NCBI RefSeq assembly: GCF_900177625.1
Contig: NZ_FXAU01000003.1
Location: 434,001 to 498,000, forward strand
Length of the DNA stretch: 64,000 nt
From: Sphingobacterium psychroaquaticum
GTDB taxonomy: Bacteria > Bacteroidota > Bacteroidia > Sphingobacteriales > Sphingobacteriaceae
Reading direction: 5' to 3'
Positions 54,591 through 62,520 of the stretch are shown one piece after another (the first letter of the stretch is position 1; the number at the start of each line of letters is the position of its first letter). The translations under genes and the position numbers were made by a program. Under the pieces are notes generated by a model. That model saw only the letters and a list, made by a program, of their open reading frames with translations, made no database searches and was not told the DNA's origin.

Positions 54591-54619
54591 AAACCCATTA
54601 AAATAAGTATAATTTATCT

Positions 54620-54654
54620 ATCCCTCGGCTTTCCATAGTCGAGGGATTTTTTTT
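54620..54654 (+). terminator. Rho-independent terminator
   Basis: ATCCCTCG (54620-54627) pairs with CGAGGGAT (54640-54647), followed by eight T. Confidence 0.9.
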
Positions 54655-54857
54655 AGTTCAATACCTCAAATAACCACTTAATAGTTCCTGCTTGCTTAGA
54701 AATGAATAATATCTGTCTTAAACGGATAATTTCGGTTAAGGGGTGGGGAATATGTGTTAAAACGAATCGTATTTAACTTGCTACTTTTGGTATAGCTAAG
54801 TTGTGATAGGTATTATATCCAGAACCCTTACTTACATTTTGACTTATATTTTTAACC

Positions 54858-54865
54858 TATCTTTG
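54858..54865 (+). promoter_or_regulatory. TAnnTTTG box for the M64 peptidase gene
   Basis: TATCTTTG, exact minus-7 match. A start near 54872 supports ATG 54905 rather than the earlier in-frame start at 54803. Confidence 0.5.
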
Positions 54866-54904
54866 CAACAAGGGTGCGGAGATAGGTTTCTTTATTCATA
54901 CACG

Positions 54905-56632
54905 ATGTTTAAAATAATTTATAGAGCGATTTCAACGGTTGTGGTGCTAATCGGTGCAACCTGTGCTGTATACGCACAAAAATACCCAATCGATACGTTG
55001 CAGTATCAGGGGACCGATAAGAAGGTGGTAAACTTGGTTATTTTGGCGGATGGCTACACGCAACAGGAGATGGGGGCTTTTCATGAAGATGCCAAACGGT
55101 TTACAGACTATTTTTTTAAGACGGAGCCTTTTCGTCAGTACACCAATTTCTTTAATGTGTTTGCTATAAATACGCCCTCGAAGGAATCGGGAGCGGCCCA
55201 CGCTGGAACGGCAGATGATTGTCCAAAGGTTGAACATGGGCACAAAGACTTGCCGGCGCGGTTTAATGATTTTCCGAAACGTATCGCTGTTCCAGAAGCA
55301 CAGCCGAATACTATTTTTGGTAGCAGCTTTGACAACTATGGCTTGCACCGACTTGTAATTCCGCAGAAAAATGATGTCATAGAAAAGGTCTTAGCGGATA
55401 ATATACCCAATCATACGCAGGTTGTTATATTGGTTAATTCTCCATTTTATGGAGGCTCTGGTGGGAAGTACGCAACGGCCACAGTGAATGCCTCCAGTAA
55501 CGACATCGCGGTACACGAGATCGGCCATTCTTTTGCGATTTTAGCTGATGAGTACTGGGCAGGGAATCAATATGCGATAGAAGGACCTAATAGAACACAA
55601 TCGGCCGACCCTAAGCATGTGCCTTGGAGGCACTGGTTAGGTATTAACGGGGTGGGAATCTATGCTTATGGTGGAAATAATTCGCCTGCCAAGTGGTTCC
55701 GTCCACATGAGTTTTGTAAAATGCAGTATCTGGTTGCCCCCTTCTGCAGTGTCTGTCAAGAAGTATTTGTAGAAACAATTCATCAAAAAGCCGATCCGAT
55801 AGCTGGAACGAAGCCTGCTTTAGATACGCAAGTTGATGCTGCTTCAGTGGGGTTGTTTGCCTTAAAATTGTTGAAGCCCTCTCCAAATACGTTACGCGTG
55901 AAATGGTTTTTGAACGACATACAGATCGCAAGCGATTTAGATTCTATTTATCTGAACCCGGGTCAGTTTGATGTTGGAAATAATGTGCTACGTGCAGAGG
56001 TTCGCGATACGACAACTTTAGTGCGTACACCAAGTAAGCAAATTTATAGCTATGAGGTGAAGTGGAATATTAATGCCAATATGGAATATGCTATGCGTTT
56101 ACCTGCGTCGACTTGGGGCGATACCTTGGAAACATGCTATGCCGGTTATCAGGCGCTGAGCATGAAACAGCCAGAAGCCGGAGTGCAGTATAATTGGTAC
56201 GATAGTGTTGAGGGTAAAACGCCCTTTGCAGTAGGTACGAATCTGGTGAGCCCGAAATTAACGAAATCTACAGTCTATTTTGTAGAGAGCGTTTGGAAGG
56301 GTAAAAAATCAGATCGTGTGCCAATTAGTGTGGAGGTGTTGCCGCAAATCCAAGCGCCTAAGAACTATAAGGTTGAGAAACAAAAGGATGGAAAAACTGT
56401 TACTATAACATTGTTGGAAAAGGCGGACACACGGTATAGCTTCTTATGGAAGAAGATGGATGGAACAGTTTTGTATGAATGGGATGAGTTCAGCGATGAA
56501 TACGTACGCAGTGGGAAATTTAACAACGTGATGCGGTTAAAGATCGGGGATGGAGAAAAGCACATATCGGTGCAGAAAGTCGATAATGAGATGACCTGTG
56601 TGAGTGCACCTTTGATTATTGAAATTAAGTAA
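54905..56632 (+). CDS. Secreted M64 (IgA protease-like) metallopeptidase
   Basis: About 575 residues from ATG 54905 (MFKIIYRAIS, signal peptide ending VYAQ). An earlier in-frame start would put 34 residues before the signal. The peptidase domain begins VNLVILADGYTQQEM and holds the zinc site HEIGHSFAILADEYW near residue 205 (HExxH with a downstream Glu/Asp). A histidine-rich WRHWLG block follows. The C-terminal 200 residues are beta-sandwich-like. M64 enzymes occur widely as secreted peptidases in Bacteroidota; IgA cleavage is known for one member only. Confidence 0.88.
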   Translation: MFKIIYRAISTVVVLIGATCAVYAQKYPIDTLQYQGTDKKVVNLVILADGYTQQEMGAFHEDAKRFTDYFFKTEPFRQYTNFFNVFAINTPSKESGAAHAGTADDCPKVEHGHKDLPARFNDFPKRIAVPEAQPNTIFGSSFDNYGLHRLVIPQKNDVIEKVLADNIPNHTQVVILVNSPFYGGSGGKYATATVNASSNDIAVHEIGHSFAILADEYWAGNQYAIEGPNRTQSADPKHVPWRHWLGINGVGIYAYGGNNSPAKWFRPHEFCKMQYLVAPFCSVCQEVFVETIHQKADPIAGTKPALDTQVDAASVGLFALKLLKPSPNTLRVKWFLNDIQIASDLDSIYLNPGQFDVGNNVLRAEVRDTTTLVRTPSKQIYSYEVKWNINANMEYAMRLPASTWGDTLETCYAGYQALSMKQPEAGVQYNWYDSVEGKTPFAVGTNLVSPKLTKSTVYFVESVWKGKKSDRVPISVEVLPQIQAPKNYKVEKQKDGKTVTITLLEKADTRYSFLWKKMDGTVLYEWDEFSDEYVRSGKFNNVMRLKIGDGEKHISVQKVDNEMTCVSAPLIIEIK

Positions 56633-56679
56633 TATTATAACGTATTTTTCGTTATTTAAGAAGGATTTAATATTTGCTT

Positions 56680-56728
56680 GGGCAAAATACGTATATTGTT
56701 AACTAGTATGTGTTAACATATTTTGCCC
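56680..56728. promoter_or_regulatory. Long inverted repeat upstream of pruA
   Basis: GGGCAAAATA (56680-56689) and TATTTTGCCC (56719-56728) are perfect 10-bp inverted arms, 29 bases apart. Within the gap GTTAAC occurs twice. It lies 37 bases before the pruA ATG. It could be an operator for the downstream AraC protein or an mRNA hairpin in the leader. Confidence 0.5.
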
Positions 56729-56764
56729 GACAAAGTCGAACTTTATATCAAAAAAATATAAGCT

Positions 56765-58393
56765 ATGTTGAAAGGATTTTTTAATGTTCCTGTGCCGACA
56801 AACGAACCTGTTTATTCGTATGCACCTGGAACTAAAGAAAGAGAATTGCTACAAGCAGCTATTGCTGAAGCACGAGCGCAAGAGGTGGATGTACCGATGT
56901 ATATTGGTGGTAAAGAAATCCGCACGGATAAGTTAGGTAAGTTAACGCCTCCACATGACCATAAGCATGTATTGGGCCAATATCACCAAGGCTCGAAAAG
57001 CCATGTAACAGACGCAATTAATGCGGCGTTAGCAGCTAAGGCTGATTGGGAAAACCTACCATGGGAGCAACGTGCTGCTATTTTCTTAAAAGCAGCTGAA
57101 TTAGCTTCTTCGAAATATCGCTATAAATTAAACGCGGCGACTATGTTGGGTCAGTCTAAAAACCCATATCAAGCAGAAATTGACTCGGCATGTGAATTTA
57201 CTGATTTCTTGCGCTTTAATGTCGCATATATGACAGAGATCTATGCACAACAGCCACCAGCAAATAGTAAAGGTGTGTGGAATAGGGTAGAACAACGTCC
57301 GCTAGAAGGATTTGTTTTTGCACTTACGCCATTCAACTTTACGGCCATAGCAGGTAACTTACCTTCTTGTGTTGCTATGATGGGGAATGTTGTTGTTTGG
57401 AAACCTTCTAATACGCAGATTTATTCCGCAAATGTATTGATGCAAATCTTTAAAGAAGCAGGTCTTCCGGATGGCGTTATCAACTTGATCTACGTCTCGG
57501 GCCCTGATGCAGGTGATGTAATTTTCAAACACCCTGATTTCGCAGGTATTCACTTTACAGGATCTACAGGTGTATTCCAGGATATCTGGAAAACAATCGG
57601 ACAAAATATTCATCAGTATAAAACCTATCCACGTATCGTTGGAGAAACAGGTGGTAAGGATTTTATCCTAGCACACCCTTCAGCAGATATCAATGTGTTG
57701 AATACAGCGCTAGTGAGAGGTGCTTTTGAATACCAAGGACAAAAGTGTTCGGCAGCTTCTAGAGCTTATGTACCGGCTTCATTGTGGAATGAGTTGAAAG
57801 GATTGATGGAGAAAGATATTAAATCCTTTAAGATCGGTGGTACAGAAGACTTCAGTAATTTTATTAATGCTGTTATCGATGAGAAAGCATTTGATAAAAT
57901 CACGAGCTACATTGATAAAGCGAAGTCTTCAAAGGATGCTGAAGTGGTTATTGGCGGTGAATATGACAAGTCAACTGGATACTTTATCCATCCCACTGTA
58001 ATCTTAGCTAAAACCCCTGATTACGAAACATTGTCGGAGGAATTGTTTGGCCCTGTTTTGACAATTTATGTATATGATGATAACAAGTGGGAGGAGACCT
58101 TGAAGCTCGTTGATCAAACATCGATCTATGCTTTAACAGGTTCTATTATCTCGCAAGATCGTTATGCAATTGACCAGGCAACAAATGCGTTACGCAATGC
58201 GGCGGGTAACTTCTACATCAATGATAAGTGTACAGGTGCCGTTGTAGGTCAACAGCCTTTCGGTGGCGCTCGTGGTTCAGGAACTAATGATAAAGCGGGG
58301 TCGATGATCAATTTATTACGTTGGGTTTCTCCACGTACGATCAAAGAAACGTTTAATCCTGATACAGATTATAGATATCCTTTCTTAGGTTAA
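56765..58393 (+). CDS. pruA: L-glutamate gamma-semialdehyde dehydrogenase
   Basis: 542 residues, the length of the stand-alone delta-1-pyrroline-5-carboxylate dehydrogenase. It oxidises glutamate semialdehyde from proline breakdown to glutamate with NAD. The nucleotide-binding loop FTGSTGVF, catalytic Glu in VGETGGKD (near 293) and catalytic Cys in YQGQKCSAASR (near 328) are present, as is the FGPVLTIYVYDD block. No proline dehydrogenase is adjacent. The AraC regulator 108 bases downstream probably relates to its control. Confidence 0.95.
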   Translation: MLKGFFNVPVPTNEPVYSYAPGTKERELLQAAIAEARAQEVDVPMYIGGKEIRTDKLGKLTPPHDHKHVLGQYHQGSKSHVTDAINAALAAKADWENLPWEQRAAIFLKAAELASSKYRYKLNAATMLGQSKNPYQAEIDSACEFTDFLRFNVAYMTEIYAQQPPANSKGVWNRVEQRPLEGFVFALTPFNFTAIAGNLPSCVAMMGNVVVWKPSNTQIYSANVLMQIFKEAGLPDGVINLIYVSGPDAGDVIFKHPDFAGIHFTGSTGVFQDIWKTIGQNIHQYKTYPRIVGETGGKDFILAHPSADINVLNTALVRGAFEYQGQKCSAASRAYVPASLWNELKGLMEKDIKSFKIGGTEDFSNFINAVIDEKAFDKITSYIDKAKSSKDAEVVIGGEYDKSTGYFIHPTVILAKTPDYETLSEELFGPVLTIYVYDDNKWEETLKLVDQTSIYALTGSIISQDRYAIDQATNALRNAAGNFYINDKCTGAVVGQQPFGGARGSGTNDKAGSMINLLRWVSPRTIKETFNPDTDYRYPFLG

Positions 58394-58403
58394 TAACCTG
58401 TTT

Positions 58404-58450
58404 AAAGGTTGCTTAGGCACTTTGTATAAAGGGACTAAGCAACCTTTTTT
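58404..58450 (+). terminator. Terminator after pruA
   Basis: AAAGGTTGCTTAG (58404-58416) pairs perfectly with CTAAGCAACCTTT (58435-58447), followed by T residues. It separates pruA from the AraC gene, which has its own leader. Confidence 0.92.
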
Positions 58451-58501
58451 GATAAACCTTTCCTTGCTGTTCTGCACATATTTGGCTAGTATCATTTGTA
58501 C

Positions 58502-59386
58502 ATGAAAAATCAAGAAACGCGGAAACCGATAGAATTTACGGTCCCTGCACATGGTGATGGCGCTTTTTACACGATGGAAGATATCGGGACTGATTTTTAT
58601 GGTTATTACCATAGACATCGGGAGTTTCAAGTAAGCTATATTGTAAAAGGTAAAGGGTCGTTGATGCTTGGAAATTTGATTAGACCCTGTGATGAAGACG
58701 AACTTTTCCTGATCAAGCCGAATGAGCCTCATCTTTTTTTTAAAGATGAAAGTCTGGCCGATAACAGTACGGTTCATATCGTTCATTTGTTTTTCTCCCT
58801 CGAGAAGCTCCGTTCTTTCTTTGATATGACGGAATTACATGCGGTAAAGAATTTATTCTATAATTTGGATACAAGTAAGTCGTTACCTGCCTCTTATGCG
58901 CATGCAATCAAAGAGCTTTTTGTGAGTTTAAATGCAGAAGAAGGAGTTTCTAAGCTGTTGAAGGTTATTCAAGTTTTTCGTTTTTTACTGGCTCAAGAGA
59001 AGCATTATGTTTCCATTTATTCTGGCCTTAATAAGGTTGATTTTCAAGACTCAGATGGACTTCGCATAAATGCTGTTATTAAGCATGCTTTAGATAATTA
59101 TAAACGAAATGTAACCGTGGAGGAGGTGTCTTCTTTGATCCATATGACACCCACTGCTTTCTGTAAGTTCTTTAAGAAACATACAAAGAAAACATTCGTT
59201 GGATTCTTAAATGAAATTCGGATAGAAAAGGCGTGTCAGGTGTTGGTGAACAAACGGACGGAAAATATCTCAGAGGCTGCTTATCAATGTGGTTTTAATA
59301 CAGCAGTTCATTTTAATCGCGTTTTTCGAAGCATAATGGGAATATCGCCGAGCCAGTTTATTTTAGCACATACCGTGCACGAATAA
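58502..59386 (+). CDS. AraC-family regulator next to pruA
   Basis: 294 residues from ATG 58502; a TTG at 58496 could add two residues. The N-terminal cupin-like sensor (about 20-100; YHRHREFQVSYIVKGKGSLMLGN) and C-terminal AraC double HTH (about 195-294; YKRNVTVEEVSSLIHMTPTAFCKFF, AAYQCGFNTAVHFNRVF) are both complete. Bacteroidota often place such a gene beside pruA, so regulation of proline use is the simplest guess. Confidence 0.88.
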   Translation: MKNQETRKPIEFTVPAHGDGAFYTMEDIGTDFYGYYHRHREFQVSYIVKGKGSLMLGNLIRPCDEDELFLIKPNEPHLFFKDESLADNSTVHIVHLFFSLEKLRSFFDMTELHAVKNLFYNLDTSKSLPASYAHAIKELFVSLNAEEGVSKLLKVIQVFRFLLAQEKHYVSIYSGLNKVDFQDSDGLRINAVIKHALDNYKRNVTVEEVSSLIHMTPTAFCKFFKKHTKKTFVGFLNEIRIEKACQVLVNKRTENISEAAYQCGFNTAVHFNRVFRSIMGISPSQFILAHTVHE

Positions 59387-59462
59387 AAGTGAAGAAGTTA
59401 AGGGGGTAAGAAGTGTAAGCAGGTTTTTCAACTTGTGCTTTTATTGTAATATGGGACACAAG

Positions 59463-59674
59463 CTACAAGCTCGCGCCAGCGGAGGCTTGTAGGAGGTGGG
59501 GGACTGTAAGGGTAGCCCCTAAGATTACTTAAAACTAGGAACTACCCATTAATATCTATCGCACTACCAACCGTCAGATACAAAATATAGCTGCGCTGAG
59601 TCCTCCGAGGTTTGTGTCTCTACAGCAAACTACAAACTATAAACTACAAACTACCAATTACCAATTACCAACTA
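59463..59674. repeat. Intergenic palindrome and heptamer tandem repeat
   Basis: The 285-base gap has no gene. A REP-like hairpin lies at 59463-59492, with CTACAAGC pairing perfectly with GCTTGTAG around an inner CGC/GCG. From 59626 to 59674 seven 7-base units run without gaps: CAAACTA twice, TAAACTA, CAAACTA, CCAATTA twice, CCAACTA. The last CTA is the stop codon of the next minus-strand gene. The tract looks like a family-specific intergenic repeat. Confidence 0.6.
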
Positions 59675-60052
59675 CTTCTTGTCACTTCCCGAACGTTTCA
59701 GGATCATGATTGCTTCGTATTGTTTACCGTCAAAATGTGGCGTATCAATAGTCAGTGCAGTTGGGTAGGGTTTTTGTTTATCGAAGAAATACACCTTTGT
59801 CATACTGCCATAATCATTTGTGGGAAACAAATCTGCGCAGGCTTCAAAATCTGCCTGTCCAATATCGCCGACTGCGACAGCATAAATTCGGATAATACCA
59901 CCCTTGTTTTGTTCATTACGTACAAAAGCGACTTCCTCAAACTTGCCAGGTAGATCTTTGATGGAAGGCTGGTTAAAAGCTTCCCAGATACCATATCCGA
60001 GGATGGCTACCAAACCAATAACAATCCACCAATACCGTTTTTTCTTTGTCAT
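59672..60052 (-). CDS. Membrane-anchored protein of unknown function
   Basis: 126 residues: a basic start (MTKKKRYWW), one membrane helix (about 8-26) and an extracytoplasmic domain of about 95 residues. I recognise no family. Its start is one base from the stop of the DJ-1/PfpI gene, so the two are very probably one operon. Its stop lies in the last unit of the heptamer repeat. Confidence 0.7.
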   Translation of the reverse strand: MTKKKRYWWIVIGLVAILGYGIWEAFNQPSIKDLPGKFEEVAFVRNEQNKGGIIRIYAVAVGDIGQADFEACADLFPTNDYGSMTKVYFFDKQKPYPTALTIDTPHFDGKQYEAIMILKRSGSDKK

Positions 60053-60631
60053 CTACGCTGTTATACTAATTCCTAATAGTTTGTAAAACTCTTTTAATAT
60101 AGCTTGGTGTCCAGGCCATGCCGGCGAGGTTACCAAGTTTCCATCAACGATAGCTTGATCTGCTGGGATATTCTTCCATGTTCCGCCTGCCAGTTCGATA
60201 TCTGGACCAACGGCTACGTAAGCGGTTAAGGTACGCCCTCCCAATACACGTGCTGTTGTGAGGACTTGTATTCCGTGGCAAATTGCAGCAACGGGTTTAT
60301 TCGTCTCGAAAAAGTGTTGTGTAAATTCGATTACCTTTTTGTTTAAACGGATATACTCCGCTGAACGGCCGCCTGCAATATATAAACCATCGTAATCCGC
60401 GGGATTTACACTATCGAAATCTTTATTGATTCCGAAATTATGTCCACGCAGTTCTTTATACGTTTGGTCTCCTGTAAAATCGTGTACCGCAGTGGGTACG
60501 ACATCTCCTTTTTTACGATCCGGCGCAATAGCATCGACCTCGATACCTATTGATCCCATTGCTTGGAATGGTACCATTGCTTCGTAATCTTCAACATAGT
60601 CACCAACTATTAATAAAACTCTCTTAGCCAT
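60053..60631 (-). CDS. DJ-1/PfpI-family protein
   Basis: 192 residues of the class I glutamine-amidotransferase-like DJ-1/PfpI fold. The nucleophile elbow is AICHGIQVL with the reactive Cys; the acidic partner is expected in VGDYVEDYE near the start. Family members act as proteases, glyoxalases or stress chaperones. It is followed directly by the small membrane protein gene. Confidence 0.9.
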   Translation of the reverse strand: MAKRVLLIVGDYVEDYEAMVPFQAMGSIGIEVDAIAPDRKKGDVVPTAVHDFTGDQTYKELRGHNFGINKDFDSVNPADYDGLYIAGGRSAEYIRLNKKVIEFTQHFFETNKPVAAICHGIQVLTTARVLGGRTLTAYVAVGPDIELAGGTWKNIPADQAIVDGNLVTSPAWPGHQAILKEFYKLLGISITA

Positions 60632-60742
60632 AATATATATTTTTTAGTTTATGTTTCTTTTATCTAGAGTATCTATACACAGGCATATACAACCAGCACA
60701 CAATTGAAATAAATATTGCGCGTGATTGCTGCTCTAACACCG

Positions 60743-61300
60743 TTACTCAGCAGACTCTGCAGCTAACATCCGTTTTGTTTTTCGAACTTTTGCTTCTAGC
60801 TGACTACGGAGGAGCACATCTGTAACACCTTTGCCATCTTCGAAGTTTTTGTTGAATTCAGGTAAGCTAAAGGTTTCCAATACTGTCGCGCCATCATAGG
60901 GCATGCGCGCTGTTGCGATATCCAAAACCGATTGTCCGCCGCGCCGACCTTGACTGGTCGCCATGATAAATACTTTTTTGTCTTTATATGGTAATCGATT
61001 GGGGATGCGCGAAACCCAGTCGATCAAGTTTTTGTACGCCGCATTATAATTACCGTTATTCTCAGCAAAAGAGATTAAAAGAAAGTCTGCTTCATCAATT
61101 TTTGCAGCAAAATCGTAGGCCAGTTGAGGAATACCACTCTCTTTTTCTCGATCTTTCGAGAAAATTGCCATCTCGTAATCGTTAAGATCTAAAATTTCAA
61201 TCACATCGTCTGGTTCCTTGTAGTATTTACTGACACTTGTTACCAGCCTTTTATTGATAGAGTTTGAGCTGTTGCTCCCTGCAAACGCTAATATTTTCAT
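60743..61300 (-). CDS. NADPH-dependent FMN reductase-like oxidoreductase
   Basis: 185 residues with flavodoxin-like fold. FAGSNSSNSINKRLV near the start is the FMN phosphate loop and SFAENNGNYNAAYKNLIDW replaces the PEYN block of the paralogue at 23945. It probably reduces quinones or flavins. It lies upstream of the DJ-1 gene on the same strand, about 110 bases away. Confidence 0.88.
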   Translation of the reverse strand: MKILAFAGSNSSNSINKRLVTSVSKYYKEPDDVIEILDLNDYEMAIFSKDREKESGIPQLAYDFAAKIDEADFLLISFAENNGNYNAAYKNLIDWVSRIPNRLPYKDKKVFIMATSQGRRGGQSVLDIATARMPYDGATVLETFSLPEFNKNFEDGKGVTDVLLRSQLEAKVRKTKRMLAAESAE

Positions 61301-61353
61301 ACGTTAAATTTAGACATTTTTTTTATCTTGTGTGGTCAAAATAAACACACATT

Positions 61354-62442
61354 ATGCCTAATAAAAATCTAAACCTAACCTTTTTTTGTTTGCTAGTCTG
61401 CTTATCTGTTTTCTCACAAAAGAAAAACGAACTTGTGTGGCGGACTCCCGAATTTGTGCAAGGACAAACCACCACAGAAGCTACTGCGAAGTATGGCCGT
61501 TTACCGGATAATTTACAAGCGGAAGTGCGTCCTCCAGTGTGGTATTTAGGTACGAATAGTGCTGGTTTGCATATTGACTTTACAACCGATGCTGATTCTA
61601 TTGTTGTGCGCTACAAGGTAAAGGGAGCACTCAATATGCCACATATGCCGTCCACCGGAGTAAGTGGAGTTGATCTTTATATGTTGGATCGCAAGAAAGG
61701 AGGGTGGCTGTGGTCTGCTGGAAACTATTCGTTTAAGGATACAATCAGCTATACTTTTCGAAGCATAGGGTCTGATTTAGACCGTCTTTATCAGCTTTAT
61801 CTACCCCTATACAATACGGTGGAGTGGATGGAGATCGGTGTACCCGAAGGGCGTATTTTTAAAGAAGTGCAAAGTAATAAAAAGCCCATTATTATATATG
61901 GTACATCCATTGCACAAGGCGCTTGTGCTTCTCGCCCGGGTTTAGGGTGGACAAATATTTTAGCTCGTAATTTACAGTCTCCCGTGGTTAACCTCGCTTT
62001 TTCGGGGAATGGTCGTTTGGAAGATCCTATTTTGGAGCTTATAGCAAAGGCAGATCCGAGTATAATTGTATTAGATTGTCTTCCAAATTTAGGTGTTATT
62101 CCGGAGCGATCTGAAGCACAGTTAGATAGTTTGGTGTATCATGCCTTCAGCTACCTACGAAAGCATCATCCGCATACACCGATCGTGCTTACGGAGCATA
62201 GCTCCGGCTTTAATAGTTCTATATTGAACCATGAGCTTAATGCGAGATTTGAACAAACCAGTCGTGTTGGACAACAGGTTTTTCGTCGCCTGAAGCGAGA
62301 TGGTTTTAAGAATATTTACTTGCTTAGCAACAGAGAAATTGGTTTGGATATTAATTCTACAGTCGATTATGTGCATCCCAATGATATTGGGATGATGAAG
62401 ATCGCCGATGCTTACACCAAGCTTCTTCGTAAATTATTGTAG
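61354..62442 (+). CDS. Secreted SGNH/GDSL hydrolase
   Basis: 362 residues with a signal peptide ending VFSQ. An N-terminal beta-sandwich (about 25-165) precedes the SGNH domain: block I IIYGTSIAQGACAS with the catalytic Ser, Gly in FSGNG, Asn in DCLPNLG, and the Asp-His pair in DYVHPNDIG. Such enzymes are carbohydrate esterases or lipases; here a polysaccharide deacetylase is likely but not proven. Confidence 0.9.
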   Translation: MPNKNLNLTFFCLLVCLSVFSQKKNELVWRTPEFVQGQTTTEATAKYGRLPDNLQAEVRPPVWYLGTNSAGLHIDFTTDADSIVVRYKVKGALNMPHMPSTGVSGVDLYMLDRKKGGWLWSAGNYSFKDTISYTFRSIGSDLDRLYQLYLPLYNTVEWMEIGVPEGRIFKEVQSNKKPIIIYGTSIAQGACASRPGLGWTNILARNLQSPVVNLAFSGNGRLEDPILELIAKADPSIIVLDCLPNLGVIPERSEAQLDSLVYHAFSYLRKHHPHTPIVLTEHSSGFNSSILNHELNARFEQTSRVGQQVFRRLKRDGFKNIYLLSNREIGLDINSTVDYVHPNDIGMMKIADAYTKLLRKLL

Positions 62443-62452
62443 AAAGATCCTA

Positions 62453-62486
62453 TAAAAAAGACCCCTCCAAGAAATAGGAGGGGTCT
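62453..62486 (-). terminator. Terminator of the glutamine synthetase gene
   Basis: AGACCCCTCC and GGAGGGGTCT form a perfect 10-bp stem around an 8-base loop. On the minus strand a T run follows, which fits the GSIII transcript. Confidence 0.85.
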
Positions 62487-62520
62487 AGATATAATAGGTG
62501 GTTAGTAGTCTATCTTAAAA

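Noticed and set aside
59626..59674. CRISPR-like array
   Set aside because: Seven-base tandem units with no spacers; this is a short tandem repeat.
59612..59953. 113-codon plus-strand ORF over the heptamer tract
   Set aside because: It begins in the repeat and runs antisense to the small membrane protein; the NYQL-type repeats come from the heptamers.
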